Source: Bacteroidales bacterium (GTDB lineage Bacteria > Bacteroidota > Bacteroidia > Bacteroidales > UBA932). From it: 64,000 nucleotides of DNA. A program made the translations under genes and the position numbers. This document shows, one piece after another, positions 1-7,621 of this stretch. The stretch is taken from the NCBI GenBank assembly GCA_017415715.1, contig JAFQFD010000001.1, positions 20,605 to 84,604 on the forward strand, read 5' to 3'. Below the pieces are notes generated by a model, which saw only the letters and a program-made list of their open reading frames with translations, had not been told where the DNA came from and did no database searches. Within the stretch, counting starts at the first letter, position 1. Every line of letters starts with the position of its first letter.

Positions 1-259
1 ATGAAATCATGAGATTGCCCATATCGGAGTATACGCATCCGCCGCCGCTCTTGCGACGGACAACCTGGACGCCTGCCTTACGGCAATACTCCATATTAAC
101 CTCATTTTCAAGGACCTGATTGCGGCCGATGATGACCGTCGGCTGCACACGCCATACAAAGAAGGCATCGCCGTCGACATTCTTCGCCACATATTCTTCT
201 GCGGCGAGATAGAATGCGAGACTCCTGCATCTTTTGTCCGGAAATACGACGTGCCTCAT
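1..259 (-). CDS. lplA: lipoate-protein ligase A, N-terminal part (runs off the window)
   Basis: This is the first 86 codons of a gene read leftward from ATG at 259-257 and cut by the window edge. The translation contains the BPL/LplA hallmark RRKSGGGCVYSDMGNL near residues 70-85, preceded by QPTVIIGRNQ, the segment that follows the first strands of the lipoate-ligase fold. The enzyme activates free lipoate with ATP and attaches it to lysines of lipoyl domains (2-oxoacid dehydrogenases, GcvH). A TAAATTTG -7 box lies about 20 bases upstream. The plus-strand frame opposite shows no start and is a shadow. The family call is firm; whether it is a full-length LplA with the C-terminal domain cannot be seen. 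Confidence 0.85.
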   Translation of the reverse strand, partial: MRHVVFPDKRCRSLAFYLAAEEYVAKNVDGDAFFVWRVQPTVIIGRNQVLENEVNMEYCRKAGVQVVRRKSGGGCVYSDMGNLMIS

Positions 260-279
260 GATTCACTTTTAAAATCCAC

Positions 280-287
280 CAAATTTA
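280..287 (-). promoter_or_regulatory. -7 box upstream of lipoate ligase
   Basis: On the minus strand this reads TAAATTTG, matching the Bacteroidota -7 consensus TAnnTTTG. It ends 20 bases before the ATG at 259. I see no clear -33 TTTG at the usual 19-21 base spacing, so this is only a moderate call. Confidence 0.4.
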
Positions 288-374
288 AAGAATATTTCTA
301 AAAAATGAAAAAATCATCCACGGAAATCGCTTCAGGTATCATATATGTTTTGACAGACTTCAAAAGACCGGATT

Positions 375-848
375 ATGGAAAAGAGAAACGGACTCACATT
401 CAGAAGAATATTCAGATACCTGATGGAAGAAAGGTATTATCCGCAATTCGAGAAAACCCACATACTATTCGAATTGGACGGAAACATGGCTGTGCTTGAG
501 TACGAGGACGGCATTCTGTCCGTCAGGCTTTTCTTCAGTATCGATGAAGAAGAATACGACAACTTCCTGGAAGCATCTAACGGCTGCATGCTTCGGACAT
601 TCATCGTCAAACCTGCAATTCTTGATGATGGAAAAACCATCATGTTCAGCTGCGAAAACATCTGTGAGAATTTCAGGGACTTCAGCCGTTTCTTTCCACG
701 GATGATTTCCGAACTGCGCCAGGGGCTGAAAGTCCATAAGGCGCAGATGAAGGAGATACTGCTGAGTGAGGAGATTGCAAAAGCAGCGCTGCCCGCCGTG
801 GAGGAGGGTGTCCTCGAGGCGGGCAGCGGCAGAAAAGTATTGTCCTGA
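375..848 (+). CDS. hypothetical protein, about 157 aa, YbjN/secretion-chaperone-like appearance
   Basis: This is a 157-residue acidic, soluble protein with no signal peptide or membrane segment. Its alternating hydrophobic strands (a stretch with LEYEDGILSVRLFFS, then a two-strand unit ending in TIMFSCENIC) followed by a helical C-terminal third are reminiscent of YbjN or type III chaperone-like alpha/beta sandwiches. That resemblance is by eye only. It faces nhaA tail to tail: its stop codon ends at 848 and nhaA ends at 849 with no spacer or terminator. The overlapping 64-codon frame at 305-499 is a weaker candidate. The start at 375 is the only ATG that keeps the hydrophobic pattern. Function unknown. 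Confidence 0.65.
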   Translation: MEKRNGLTFRRIFRYLMEERYYPQFEKTHILFELDGNMAVLEYEDGILSVRLFFSIDEEEYDNFLEASNGCMLRTFIVKPAILDDGKTIMFSCENICENFRDFSRFFPRMISELRQGLKVHKAQMKEILLSEEIAKAALPAVEEGVLEAGSGRKVLS

Positions 849-2195
849 TCAGTTGGCCTTAGGAAGGAACTTATTGAGAAGCACACAGCCAAGGACGGCG
901 GAAATGACTGAGCCGCAAAGGACTCCGAGCTTCGCCTGATTGAGGAGTGCGACTCCTGCTGCTCCGAGGCCGGCGTATGACAGGTCAGCAATGAACATTG
1001 ACACAGTAAAGCCGATACCGCAGACTACGCAGACGCTTGCGAATGACTTCCAGTCTGCACCGGCCGGCAATGCCACAACCTTGAGGCGGACAGCAAGCCA
1101 TGAGAAGCTGAAGACTCCGACAAACTTGCCGACTACAAGACCTGTCATTACGGCAAGGCCTACTCCTGAGAAGAGGCTTCCGACGCTCATCTGGGAAAGG
1201 TCGATTCCTGCGTTCGCGAATGCGAAGAGCGGGATGACTATGAAGTTGATGAGGAAATGGAGGTTGTCCTCAAGATCCTGGAGCGGACTGATCATCTTGT
1301 CGGCAGCTGACTCGATGCTCTTGAGGGTATGGATCTCCTCGTTGGTCAGCACGACAGTGTTGTGAAGATCATCAACCTCGATCACAGGGAACTTGCTGAT
1401 ATTCTTTCTGATACGCTCGAGATAGTGGCCTGTTCCCTTCTTGAGTGTCGCAGGGATGCAGAATGCCACGATCACTCCGGAAATTGTAGCATGGATTCCG
1501 GAATTGAGCATCATGTACCAAAGCACGAGACCTACGGTGACATAGAATGCCTTTGAGCGGATCTTGATGATATTCGCAGTAACCATCAGCGCCACACATG
1601 CTGCTGACAGAAGCATGAACATCATATTTATGTTCGAAGAGTAGAAAAGCGCAATCACAATGATGCCTCCAAGGTCGTCAGCCACCGCGAGAGCCGCAAG
1701 GAACACCTTGAGCCCTACAGGAACCCTGGTCTTGAATACGGCAAGAACTCCGAGTGAGAATGCGATGTCAGTCGCCATCGGTATGGCAAGTCCACGCTGC
1801 ATTGCAGCATCTGACGGGCATACAAGGGCGAAAAGAAGCACAGGAACGAGCATACCGCCGCATGCTCCGATTATCGGGAGAAGCGCCTTCTCTCTGGTCG
1901 AGAGTTCGCCAACCCTTATCTCTCTCTTGATCTCAAGACCCACAGAGAGGAAGAATATCGCCATGAGGAAGTCATTGATGACAGCCCCGAGGCTCATCGC
2001 ATGACCGTTATGGCTGAAGAAGTTGAAGTTTCCGACAGAGAACATCACTTCGTTCTGCCAAAGTCCGAAATACCAATCCTTTACAACAGGGATATTGGCG
2101 CATATGAGGGCAAGTACGGTGAAGAATATCAGCACCATACTGGCGTTCACATGTCTCTTGAATTTACTGAGGAAGCTATAGTTTGAATGGGACAT
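849..2195 (-). CDS. nhaA: Na+/H+ antiporter NhaA
   Basis: This is an inner-membrane antiporter that expels Na+ in exchange for H+. The 448-residue product has about 11-12 hydrophobic segments, and the family signatures are visible: FLMAIFFLSVGLEIKREI near residues 75-92, MATDIAFSLGVLAV near 140-153, and the paired aspartates in LAVADDLGGI near 168-177 that bind the ion in E. coli NhaA. Length is slightly above the 390-430 usual for single-domain NhaA because of an acidic loop near residues 260-310 between the two helical halves. It is monocistronic and divergent from the TPR/yebC pair, with which it shares a 170-base control region. Confidence 0.95.
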   Translation of the reverse strand: MSHSNYSFLSKFKRHVNASMVLIFFTVLALICANIPVVKDWYFGLWQNEVMFSVGNFNFFSHNGHAMSLGAVINDFLMAIFFLSVGLEIKREIRVGELSTREKALLPIIGACGGMLVPVLLFALVCPSDAAMQRGLAIPMATDIAFSLGVLAVFKTRVPVGLKVFLAALAVADDLGGIIVIALFYSSNINMMFMLLSAACVALMVTANIIKIRSKAFYVTVGLVLWYMMLNSGIHATISGVIVAFCIPATLKKGTGHYLERIRKNISKFPVIEVDDLHNTVVLTNEEIHTLKSIESAADKMISPLQDLEDNLHFLINFIVIPLFAFANAGIDLSQMSVGSLFSGVGLAVMTGLVVGKFVGVFSFSWLAVRLKVVALPAGADWKSFASVCVVCGIGFTVSMFIADLSYAGLGAAGVALLNQAKLGVLCGSVISAVLGCVLLNKFLPKAN

Positions 2196-2246
2196 AAGCC
2201 TCTGATAAATTAATATTGAAACATTACACTACTTACAAAATGGACG

Positions 2247-2254
2247 CAAAAGTA
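2247..2254 (-). promoter_or_regulatory. -7 box upstream of nhaA
   Basis: The minus strand reads TACTTTTG, a match to TAnnTTTG, 51 bases before the nhaA ATG. No good -33 element is visible at 19-21 bases. Confidence 0.45.
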
Positions 2255-2271
2255 GTCAATTTTTCAACAAT

Positions 2272-2303
2272 ATTGCGAGTTTGGACATTTTTTTATAAAT
2301 TTG
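2272..2303 (+). promoter_or_regulatory. promoter for the TPR protein/yebC operon
   Basis: A -33-like ATTG (2272-2275) and a -7 TAAATTTG (2296-2303) are separated by 20 bases, close to the Bacteroidota arrangement TTTG-N19-21-TAnnTTTG. The ATG at 2367 is 63 bases downstream. Confidence 0.5.
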
Positions 2304-2366
2304 CCGCCTGTTTTTCGGGCGCTTATCTGCACCTATGAAAGTAGACAAATATAAAACTATCAAGAT

Positions 2367-3047
2367 ATGGCTAAAGAAATCAAAAACGAAAGGGCTGAGG
2401 CGGTAGTCGAGGCTGTTTCAAAGACAGAGCAGTTCTTCAATGAGAACAAGAAGACCCTCCTTTACATCATCGGAGGCATCATCGTAGCTTGCGCTGCATT
2501 CTTCTGCTGGCACAAGTTCATCCATCAGCCAAAGGTTGAGGAGGCACAAGGACAGATGGCATTCGCAGAGGAGAACTTCCGCAATGCTGCTGACTCAACC
2601 GGATATGCTCTCGCTCTCTACGGTGACGGCAACGTCCTCGGATTCGAGCAGATCGCAAAGGAGTATGGCAACAAGGCAGGAAAGTCTTTAAACTTCTATG
2701 CTGGCGTATGCGAGTTCTACCTTAAGAACTATGAGTCTGCAATCAAGTATCTCAAGGCATACAATGGCAAGGACGAGATCCTCGCTGCACGCGCTCTTGC
2801 ATGCATCGGTGACTGCTATGTAAACCTCGAGGACTACAACACAGCACTCGGATATTTCGAGAAGGCTGTCGCTGAGGGTGACAACGCTTTCGCAGCAGAG
2901 TACCTCCTCGACGCAGGTCTCGTTGCCGAGAAGCTCGGTCAGAACGAGAAGGCACTCGGATACTACCAGCAGATCAAGGAGAAGTATCCAATGTCTATGC
3001 AGGCTTACGACGTTGACAAGTACATCAGCCGCATCGAGGCTAAATAA
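2367..3047 (+). CDS. membrane-anchored tetratricopeptide repeat protein
   Basis: The 226-residue protein begins with a charged cytosolic stretch, then one membrane segment near residues 31-50 (TLLYIIGGIIVACAAFFCW). The rest is a helical periplasmic part made of TPR units; the clearest are around residues 115-135 and 150-215, with repeats of the form CYVNLEDYNTALGYFEKAV and AEKLGQNEKALGYYQQI. The layout resembles YfgM, the TPR partner of the Sec translocon and BAM chaperone network in E. coli, and Bacteroidales proteins annotated simply as TPR proteins. It lies 14 bases upstream of yebC and is probably co-transcribed with it. Its exact partner is unknown. Confidence 0.8.
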   Translation: MAKEIKNERAEAVVEAVSKTEQFFNENKKTLLYIIGGIIVACAAFFCWHKFIHQPKVEEAQGQMAFAEENFRNAADSTGYALALYGDGNVLGFEQIAKEYGNKAGKSLNFYAGVCEFYLKNYESAIKYLKAYNGKDEILAARALACIGDCYVNLEDYNTALGYFEKAVAEGDNAFAAEYLLDAGLVAEKLGQNEKALGYYQQIKEKYPMSMQAYDVDKYISRIEAK

Positions 3048-3061
3048 TTACTGAAAGGATT

Positions 3062-3793
3062 ATGGGAAGAGCATTTGAGTTCCGCAAGGAGAGAAAGTTC
3101 AAGAGATGGGGTCACATGGCCCGCGTCTTCACCAAGATCGGAAAGGAAATCACTATCGCTGTAAAGCAGGGTGGCGCTGACGTGACAGGTAACCCACGTC
3201 TCCGCGCTCTCATCCAGACTGCACGCAGTGAAAACATGCCAAAGGACAACATCGAACGCGCTATCAAGAGAGCGACCGACAAGGACCAGGCAGATTACAA
3301 GGAGGTAGTATTCGAAGGATACGGTCCTCACGGCATCGCAGTTCTCGTAGAGGCTGCAACCGACAACAACAACCGTACTGTAGCTAACGTACGTTCATAC
3401 TTCACAAAGAGCGGCGGATCGCTCGGAACTTCAGGAAGCGTAGACTATATGTTCGACCGCAAGTGCATGTTCCGCATGAAGACCACAAATCCATACGACC
3501 TCGAGGAGCTTGAGCTTGAGCTCATCGACTATGGCGTAGAGGAGATCTTCGAGGAGGAGAACGAGAACGAAGAGACTGAAATCGTTCTTTACGGTGAGTT
3601 CACAGCTTTCAACAGCATCCAGAAATGGATCGAGGAGAACGGCTACGAGCTCGTTGCAGCAGAGTTCACCCGCCTTCCTAACGTAGAGCTCAAGGTCCTC
3701 GAGGGCGAGGCAAAGGCTGACGTCGAGAAGCTCATCGAGCGCATCGAGGAGGACGACGACGTACAGAACGTTTACACTACAATGCAGCCGTAA
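3062..3793 (+). CDS. yebC: YebC/PmpR-family protein
   Basis: The 243-residue product matches the YebC/TACO1 family over its whole length. It has an N-terminal basic region with FTKIGKEITIAVKQGG near residues 22-37, ENMPKDNIERAIKRA near 58-72, the central GYGPHGIAVLVEAATDN near 89-105, and an acidic C-terminal ferredoxin-like part. Family members act as DNA-binding regulators (PmpR) or, as shown more recently, as ribosome-associated factors that relieve stalling at proline-rich sites. Start at 3062 gives the usual family length. The gene is followed by a strong terminator, closing the two-gene operon. Confidence 0.92.
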   Translation: MGRAFEFRKERKFKRWGHMARVFTKIGKEITIAVKQGGADVTGNPRLRALIQTARSENMPKDNIERAIKRATDKDQADYKEVVFEGYGPHGIAVLVEAATDNNNRTVANVRSYFTKSGGSLGTSGSVDYMFDRKCMFRMKTTNPYDLEELELELIDYGVEEIFEEENENEETEIVLYGEFTAFNSIQKWIEENGYELVAAEFTRLPNVELKVLEGEAKADVEKLIERIEEDDDVQNVYTTMQP

Positions 3794-3813
3794 TTTCGGA
3801 TAAATAATCATAA

Positions 3814-3850
3814 GATGGCCGGTAATCGCAGGATTACCGGCCATCTTTTT
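3814..3850 (+). terminator. rho-independent terminator after yebC
   Basis: A perfect 14-bp stem (GATGGCCGGTAATC and its complement) with a GCAG loop is followed by TTTTT. Confidence 0.93.
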
Positions 3851-3934
3851 ATTTAAATTCCGCCCCGGATTTCTGAATTTTCGCCACACGGGGAGCAATT
3901 GCGGCGTAATAAGGCTATCTGTGGCAGGGTTTTA

Positions 3935-3964
3935 CTTGCACACATCAAAAAAATGCTAACTTTG
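3935..3964 (+). promoter_or_regulatory. promoter of the decarboxylase operon
   Basis: CTTG (3935-3938) and TAACTTTG (3957-3964) are separated by 18 bases, a good Bacteroidota-type promoter. The start codon of the first gene is 22 bases past the -7 box. Confidence 0.55.
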
Positions 3965-3986
3965 CCAAGGATGAAATAATATTTAT

Positions 3987-5498
3987 ATGAGTATTCAACA
4001 CGAAAAGATCAAGGAACTTGTCGAGCGTCGCGCTTCCGCACGCATGGGCGGAGGACAGAAACGCATAGATGCGCAGCACTCCAAGGGCAAGTTCACGGCA
4101 CGCGAAAGAATCGCGATGCTTCTTGACGAAGGCAGCTTCGAGGAGTTCGACATGTTCGTCCAGCATCGTTGCAACAACTTCGGAATGGAAAAGACAAAGT
4201 TCGACGGCGACGGAGTCGTAACCGGAATGGGTACTGTCGACGGTCGCCTTGTATATGTATTCGCACAGGATTTCACAGTCGCAGGAGGCTCTATGTCAGA
4301 GACCATGGCACAGAAGATATGCAAGGTCATGGACATGGCCGTCCGTAACGGCGCGCCTTTCATAGGCATCAACGACTCTGGCGGAGCACGCATCCAGGAA
4401 GGCATATGTTCGCTGGCCGGATTCGGTGAGATCTTCGAGAGAAACATCCTTGCTTCCGGCGTCATTCCTCAGATTTCCGGAATCTTCGGCCCTTGCGCCG
4501 GAGGAGCTGTATACTCCCCTGCTCTGACCGACTTCACAGTGATGATAAAGGACACTTCCTATATGTTCCTCACGGGACCTGGTGTAGTCAAGACCGTAAC
4601 AGGTGAGACGGTCACACAGGAGGAACTCGGTGGAGCGAGCGTACACGGCACCAAGAGCGGTGTAGCTCATTTCGCGGCCGAGAACGAGCAGGAGGGCATA
4701 GCAACAATCAAGGCACTCCTTTGTTTCCTGCCTTCCAACAATCGCGAGCATGCCCCTTTTGTCGAGACCAACGATCCGGCAGGACGCGTAGACGACGCCC
4801 TGAATGAAATAATCCCGGACAATCCTAACAAGGCATATGACATGTATCAGGTCATCGGCAGCATGGTCGATGACGGCAAGTTCCTCGAGGTTCACCAGAG
4901 CTGGGCAAAGAACATCATCGTCGGATTTGCGCATATGAACGGCAGGTCTGTGGGCATTGTGGCAAACCAGCCTAAGATTCTTGCCGGAGTGCTTGACATC
5001 AATGCATCACGCAAGGCCGCTCGTTTCGTGCGCTTCTGCGACGCATTCAACATTCCACTCGTAACTTTGGTCGATGTGCCAGGCTTCCTTTGTGGAACGC
5101 AGCAGGAATACGGCGGCATCATCACGCATGGAGCGAAACTGCTTTATGCCTATGGAGAAGCAACAGTGCCTAAGGTTACGGTCACATTGAGAAAATCTTA
5201 TGGCGGAGCGCATATCACAATGAGCTGCAAGCAGTTGCGCGGAGACATCAACTATGCATGGCCTTCTGCGAACATCGCCGTGATGGGAGCCGAAGGAGCG
5301 GTTGAGATCCTTAAGAACATTGAAGCCAAGGAATACAACGACCTGTTCTGCAACCCATACAATGCGGCAAGCTATGGATATGTCGACGATGTCATCGAGC
5401 CTCGCAACACCAGATTCCGCGTGATCCGTGCGCTTGAGCAGCTGGCAGAGAAGAAGCAGGAAAACCCGTGGAAGAAACACGACAACCTCCCACTCTAA
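3987..5498 (+). CDS. mmdA: biotin-dependent decarboxylase carboxyltransferase subunit (methylmalonyl-CoA decarboxylase alpha type)
   Basis: This is the carboxyltransferase that moves CO2 from a carboxylated acyl-CoA (most often methylmalonyl-CoA) to biotin on the carrier protein. The 503-residue protein has the two crotonase-like halves of the acyl-CoA carboxylase beta family. The first carries [14 protein letters not shown] near residues 127-140 and [16 protein letters not shown] near 168-183; the second carries [18 protein letters not shown] near 360-377 and an acyl-CoA site around GAHITMSCK. Its place as first gene before gamma, biotin-carrier and beta subunits of a sodium pump favours a decarboxylase over propionyl-CoA carboxylase. 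Glutaconyl-CoA is a less likely substrate because GcdA is longer and different. Confidence 0.88.
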   Translation: MSIQHEKIKELVERRASARMGGGQKRIDAQHSKGKFTARERIAMLLDEGSFEEFDMFVQHRCNNFGMEKTKFDGDGVVTGMGTVDGRLVYVFAQDFTVAGGSMSETMAQKICKVMDMAVRNGAPFIGINDSGGARIQEGICSLAGFGEIFERNILASGVIPQISGIFGPCAGGAVYSPALTDFTVMIKDTSYMFLTGPGVVKTVTGETVTQEELGGASVHGTKSGVAHFAAENEQEGIATIKALLCFLPSNNREHAPFVETNDPAGRVDDALNEIIPDNPNKAYDMYQVIGSMVDDGKFLEVHQSWAKNIIVGFAHMNGRSVGIVANQPKILAGVLDINASRKAARFVRFCDAFNIPLVTLVDVPGFLCGTQQEYGGIITHGAKLLYAYGEATVPKVTVTLRKSYGGAHITMSCKQLRGDINYAWPSANIAVMGAEGAVEILKNIEAKEYNDLFCNPYNAASYGYVDDVIEPRNTRFRVIRALEQLAEKKQENPWKKHDNLPL

Positions 5499-5509
5499 TA
5501 ATATAAGGT

Positions 5510-5893
5510 ATGAATACATTCATGTTATTGCAGGTGTCGGAGAACGTTGTGCGCAAAAGCGCTGAGATGGCGGCAAGGGATCCTCATGGAGTCATCATCA
5601 CCGTGGTCTCTGTCGCAGTTGTGTTCACGGCTCTTGTAGTGCTGTACTTTGCATACACATTCGTCGGCAAGGCAGTCAACGGCAAGTTCGACTGGAAGAG
5701 TCTGGCCTGCCGCTTCAAGAGAAAGGCGGCCAAAGGCGCGCCTTCAGAAGAGGAGGCTGCGGCAATTGCATTGGCTCTTGACCAGGAACTCAACGGAGAG
5801 ACATATGCAGCCATAGGACTCGCGTTACATCAATACCTCAACGACACAGTCCACGACAACGAAAGCTATATCATAACAATCAAAAGGAAATAA
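5510..5893 (+). CDS. sodium-pump decarboxylase gamma subunit (OadG family)
   Basis: This is a 127-residue small membrane subunit with one hydrophobic helix near residues 27-52 (VIITVVSVAVVFTALVVLYF) and a charged, alanine/glutamate-rich cytosolic tail. That is the form of OadG/MmdD-type subunits that tether the carboxyltransferase to the membrane beta subunit. It starts 11 bases after mmdA and ends 2 bases before the biotin carrier gene. Sequence similarity in this family is weak, so the call rests mainly on form and operon position. Confidence 0.8.
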   Translation: MNTFMLLQVSENVVRKSAEMAARDPHGVIITVVSVAVVFTALVVLYFAYTFVGKAVNGKFDWKSLACRFKRKAAKGAPSEEEAAAIALALDQELNGETYAAIGLALHQYLNDTVHDNESYIITIKRK

Positions 5894-5895
5894 TC

Positions 5896-6327
5896 ATGAA
5901 AGAGTATAAGTTCAAGATAAACGGAAACGAATACAATGTCGCTGTAAATTCAGTGTCAGGAAACATTGCTGATGTCACTGTAAACGGCACGCCATATCAG
6001 GTGGAGATGGAGAACACCTCGGCTGCTCCTGTTCAGCAGGCTGTACCTGCGGCACCTGCCCCTGCAGTCACTCCGGTTTCTGCTCCGCAGCCTGCGGCCA
6101 AGCCTGCAACAGGCGGCAAGGCTGTCACATCACCGCTTCCAGGCGTGATCATCGCTGTGAAAGTCAATGTCGGAGATGCGGTCAAGGCCGGTCAGGTCGT
6201 AGCCATACTCGAAGCCATGAAGATGGAAAACGAGATCCAGGCAGAGTCAGACGGCACAGTTACAGCTGTGAATGTAGCAAAGGGAGATTCAGTACTCGAA
6301 GGAGCAGCAATAGTTACTATAGGATAG
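5896..6327 (+). CDS. mmdC: biotin carboxyl carrier subunit of the decarboxylase
   Basis: The 143-residue protein has three parts: a small N-terminal beta unit, a flexible Pro/Ala-rich linker (about residues 43-75), and a C-terminal biotinyl domain with the biotinylation motif EAMKMENEI, the modified lysine being residue 109. The biotinyl domain carries CO2 from the carboxyltransferase to the membrane beta subunit, where decarboxylation drives Na+ export. It sits directly between the gamma and beta subunit genes with 2- and 4-base gaps. Confidence 0.93.
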   Translation: MKEYKFKINGNEYNVAVNSVSGNIADVTVNGTPYQVEMENTSAAPVQQAVPAAPAPAVTPVSAPQPAAKPATGGKAVTSPLPGVIIAVKVNVGDAVKAGQVVAILEAMKMENEIQAESDGTVTAVNVAKGDSVLEGAAIVTIG

Positions 6328-6331
6328 TATT

Positions 6332-7474
6332 ATGCATACAGTTATAGAAAGCCTGCAGCAGTTCCTGCAATACACAGGCTTCGCAAACATGACATGGCAG
6401 CACGTCATAATGATAGCCATAGGTGTGGCATTCATCACTGTTGCCATAAAGAAAGATTGGGAGCCGCTTCTTCTGGTACCTATCGGCTTCGGTATGATCA
6501 TAGGCAACATTCCTTTCACAGAAGGACTTCAGATAGGCATATATGAACAGGGATCCGTTATGAACATCCTATACCAAGGTGTTCAGAAGGGATGGTATCC
6601 TCCTCTCATATTCCTTGGCATAGGCGCCATGACTGACTTTTCATCACTTATATCGCAGCCTCGTCTGCTCCTTATCGGAGCTGCAGCACAGATAGGAATT
6701 TTCGGAGCATATGTCGTAGCTCTTCACTTGGGCTTCACTCCTGCCGAGTCCGGAGCGATAGGCATCATCGGCGGCGCCGACGGCCCTACAGCCATCTTCC
6801 TGTCATCAAAGCTTGCCCCACACCTGATGGGAGCCATAGCTGTGTCGGCATACTCATACATGGCCCTTGTGCCTGTGATCCAGCGCCCTATCATGCTTCT
6901 GATGACAACCAGGAAGGAACGTCTCATACGCATGAAGACGCCAAGACCGGTAAGTCAGAAGGAGAAGATCATCTTCCCTATAGTGGGATTCATCCTCACC
7001 GCCCTCATCGTGCCTTCAGGAATGCCGCTGCTGGGCATGCTGTTCTTCGGTAACTTATTGAAGGAAAGCGGAGTAACCAAGCGTCTTGCAGAGACAGCAC
7101 GCGGTCCGCTCATCGACGTTGTGACCATACTGATAGGCGTAACGGTAGGCTGTTCCACACAGGCTGACGTATTCCTTACGACGACATCTGTCAAGATCTT
7201 CGCACTCGGTCTGATGTCATTCATAATAGCGACCATTTGCGGCGTAGGCTTCGCCAAGATAATGAACCTGTTCTGCAAGGAAGGTAACAAGATCAATCCG
7301 CTTATAGGAAATGCCGGAGTATCGGCCGTCCCTGACGCAGCTCGAGTATCCCAGAACGTCGGTCGTGAATTCGATCCGAGCAACCACCTGCTGATGCACG
7401 CTATGGCACCTAATGTTGCCGGAGTCATCGGCTCTGCCGTAGCAGCCGGCATCCTCCTCAGCTTCCTCGGATAA
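6332..7474 (+). CDS. mmdB: sodium ion-translocating decarboxylase beta subunit
   Basis: This is the integral membrane subunit that decarboxylates carboxybiotin and exports about two Na+ per turnover. The 380-residue protein has about 9-10 hydrophobic segments and the family signature GAIGIIGGADGPTAIFLSSK near residues 141-160; Asp150 in GGADGPT corresponds to the essential Na+/proton-binding aspartate of OadB/MmdB. A second conserved stretch, GNAGVSAVPDAARVSQ, lies near residues 326-341. It is the last gene of the operon and is followed by a long hairpin. Confidence 0.95.
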   Translation: MHTVIESLQQFLQYTGFANMTWQHVIMIAIGVAFITVAIKKDWEPLLLVPIGFGMIIGNIPFTEGLQIGIYEQGSVMNILYQGVQKGWYPPLIFLGIGAMTDFSSLISQPRLLLIGAAAQIGIFGAYVVALHLGFTPAESGAIGIIGGADGPTAIFLSSKLAPHLMGAIAVSAYSYMALVPVIQRPIMLLMTTRKERLIRMKTPRPVSQKEKIIFPIVGFILTALIVPSGMPLLGMLFFGNLLKESGVTKRLAETARGPLIDVVTILIGVTVGCSTQADVFLTTTSVKIFALGLMSFIIATICGVGFAKIMNLFCKEGNKINPLIGNAGVSAVPDAARVSQNVGREFDPSNHLLMHAMAPNVAGVIGSAVAAGILLSFLG

Positions 7475-7507
7475 TCACTGGCGCACATATAACTGATCAT
7501 CAACGCA

Positions 7508-7553
7508 TTATCAAAAGTTCGTGTTCCCCAAAGGGAGCACGAACTTTTGATAA
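7508..7553 (+). terminator. long hairpin after the decarboxylase operon
   Basis: TTATCAAAAGTTCGTG and its complement flank a short C/G-rich loop, giving about 19 paired bases with one mismatch. The stem carries its own A and T runs, so it can act as a terminator although no separate U tract follows. It lies between mmdB and metH. Confidence 0.75.
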
Positions 7554-7607
7554 CATACTGCACATCAAGACCATACGCACCAGCTATGAATATTGACAAA
7601 TTATGTC

Positions 7608-7615
7608 TATATTTG
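7608..7615 (+). promoter_or_regulatory. -7 box immediately before metH
   Basis: TATATTTG matches TAnnTTTG. It ends only 6 bases before the metH ATG, which would place the transcript start at or next to the start codon. No -33 match is obvious. Confidence 0.5.
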
Positions 7616-7621
7616 TAAGTT

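Noticed and set aside
5-301. Open plus-strand frame of about 98 codons at the left edge
   Set aside because: It has no start codon after the in-frame TGA at 2-4, and the minus strand encodes a clear lipoate-protein ligase.
305-499. Plus-strand 64-codon frame
   Set aside because: It overlaps the better 375-848 frame, has no recognisable content and ends inside it.
7475-7621. Cobalamin or SAM riboswitch before metH
   Set aside because: The 147-base gap is taken up by a terminator-like hairpin and a promoter box next to the ATG; no riboswitch core is apparent.
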